Source: Alloboseaceae bacterium BT-24-1 (GTDB lineage: Bacteria > Pseudomonadota > Alphaproteobacteria > Rhizobiales > Beijerinckiaceae). Taken from it: a stretch of 64,000 bases of DNA. Position 1 is the stretch's first letter; every line of letters begins with the position of its first letter. The stretch is taken from positions 124,001 through 188,000 of the forward strand of contig JAOYTL010000012.1 in the NCBI GenBank assembly GCA_025846845.1, in the 5' to 3' direction. Below the pieces are notes generated by a model. It saw nothing but the letters and a program-made list of their open reading frames with translations, ran no database searches and was not told where the DNA came from. The translations under genes were made by a program, and so were the position numbers. Of this stretch, positions 63,094 to 64,000 are shown piece after piece.

Positions 63094-64000
63094 TCAACCC
63101 CTCACTTCGCCCAGCGACCAGGGCAGTTCCTCGCCGCCGCGGAAGACGACGACGTCCTCCTCGCCGACCGCGATGGCGGGCGAGACCCGGCAGGGCCGCT
63201 TCTCCAGCGTGACCGTGCCCTCGTTCAGCGGCAGGCCGTAGAAGCGCGCGCCATTCTCCGCGGCGAAGGCCTCGAAATGGGCGAGCGCGCCCTCCTCGTC
63301 GAAGACCTGGACATAGGTCTGCAGCGCGGTGGCACCGCCGAAGACGCCGGCCGAGCAGCATTCGGCCTGCTTGGCGCCGCGCAGATGCGGCGCCGTGTCG
63401 GTGCCGATGAAGAAATGGCCGTCGCCGGCGGTCGCCGCCTTGCGCAGAGCGAGACGATGGCGCTCGCGCTTGGCCACCGGCAGGCAATAGAGATGCGGTC
63501 GCAATCCACCCTGGAAGATCGAGGTGCGGTTGATGATCAGATGATGCGGCGTGATCGTGCCCGCCGCGCGGCCGGCATGGGCGCGCACCAGGTCGACCGT
63601 CTCGGCGGTGGTGACGTGCTCGACCACCACTTTCAGGCCCTGGTGCCGCTTCAGGAGCGGCAGCATCTCGGTTTCCATGAACACCGCCTCGCGGTCGAAG
63701 ATGTCGACAGCAGGGTCCGTCGCCTCGCCATGAACGAGGACCGGCATGCCGATCTCTTCCATCCGCTCCAGCACCGGGGCGAGCTTCGGGATGCTGGTGA
63801 CGCCGTGATGGGCGTTGGTGGTGGCGCCGGCCGGGTAGAGCTTGGCAGCAGCCCAGACGCCATCGCGGAAACCGCGCTCGATCTCGTCGGGCACCGTCGT
63901 ATCGGTGAGATAGCAGGTCATCAGCGGGATGAAATCGCTGCCTTCCGGCCGTGCCGCGAGAATACGCTCGCGATAGGCGTTCGCGGCATCGACTGAGGTC
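63094..64000 (-). CDS. pyrC: Dihydroorotase (5' end cut by window)
   Basis: Zinc enzyme closing carbamoyl aspartate to dihydroorotate in pyrimidine synthesis, of the E. coli PyrC (class II) type. The frame is open to the right edge and reads RPEGSDFIPLMTCYLTD through an internal Met at 63921, so the true start lies outside the window. Landmarks are the carboxylated Lys in AAKLYPAGATTN, metal-binding His residues in VLVHGEA and VVVEHVTT, and Asp in FIGTDTAPH. About 302 of an expected 345 residues are visible. Confidence 0.95.
   Translation of the reverse strand, partial: TSVDAANAYRERILAARPEGSDFIPLMTCYLTDTTVPDEIERGFRDGVWAAAKLYPAGATTNAHHGVTSIPKLAPVLERMEEIGMPVLVHGEATDPAVDIFDREAVFMETEMLPLLKRHQGLKVVVEHVTTAETVDLVRAHAGRAAGTITPHHLIINRTSIFQGGLRPHLYCLPVAKRERHRLALRKAATAGDGHFFIGTDTAPHLRGAKQAECCSAGVFGGATALQTYVQVFDEEGALAHFEAFAAENGARFYGLPLNEGTVTLEKRPCRVSPAIAVGEEDVVVFRGGEELPWSLGEVRG

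Overview
The window is GC-rich, densely coding chromosomal DNA from an alphaproteobacterium of the order Hyphomicrobiales (Rhizobiales). A Bosea-like genus is my best guess, but this is inference from gene content and not a database match. Pointers are the pdxJ-acpS-lepB-rnc-era cluster, a Rhizobiales-type porin with the two-cysteine N-terminal motif, crotonyl-CoA carboxylase/reductase of the ethylmalonyl-CoA pathway, a kinase/universal-stress fusion, a TamA/TamB pair and many short palindromic intergenic repeats. I see no rRNA, tRNA, CRISPR array, prophage or complete insertion sequence.

Layout. 1-4.6 kb: vitamin B6, ACP activation, aquaporin, then a tightly overlapping lepB-rnc-era operon. 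4.8-15.1 kb: mixed housekeeping genes (NYN protein, Tat-exported superoxide dismutase, smpB-dapA, lytic transglycosylase, cyclase, hydrolase, DNA repair methyltransferase, MsrP, and an ArsR/SRPBCC pair). 15.3-18.4 kb: EamA transporter, a tandem pair of membrane proteins and an iron-type alcohol dehydrogenase. 18.4-29.7 kb: an 11 kb minus-strand envelope block (tamA-tamB-porin-OmpA/BON-like protein-membrane helix-hairpin-helix protein). 29.9-38.1 kb: hydratase, EamA exporter, YihY, LytTR regulator/acyltransferase pair, ccr and ubiG. 38.2-46.9 kb: brnTA, lysC, CYTH-CHAD, a PhyH oxygenase, a phosphoesterase/kinase-Usp pair behind a large inverted-repeat element, and parDE. 46.9-49.5 kb: an aminoglycoside-phosphotransferase-like protein and an acyl-CoA dehydrogenase, separated by a composite repeat. 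50.6-53.7 kb: an unusual operon of Tat-exported beta-propeller protein, DUF305 protein, ECF sigma factor and anti-sigma factor. 53.8-60.4 kb: a LysR-linked RND efflux operon headed by a hydrolase-like protein that has lost its catalytic serine. 60.5-64 kb: amidase, purU, another composite repeat and a pyrC gene cut by the window edge.

Most of the genes are ordinary core metabolism. The best leads are: (1) the sigma/anti-sigma/DUF305/propeller operon; (2) the 265-bp element at 43803-44067, with 32-bp perfect terminal inverted repeats and two mutually exclusive inner foldings, ending two bases before a start codon; (3) two copies of a nested repeat whose central module is inverted between copies; (4) a pseudo-hydrolase with a cysteine-rich tail in the efflux operon; (5) a probably leaderless brnTA promoter whose -10 lies inside a perfect operator palindrome.

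All calls rest on reading the sequence and recalling protein families. Start codons were moved from the longest open frame where a ribosome-binding site, overlap or family N-terminus favoured a shorter gene.
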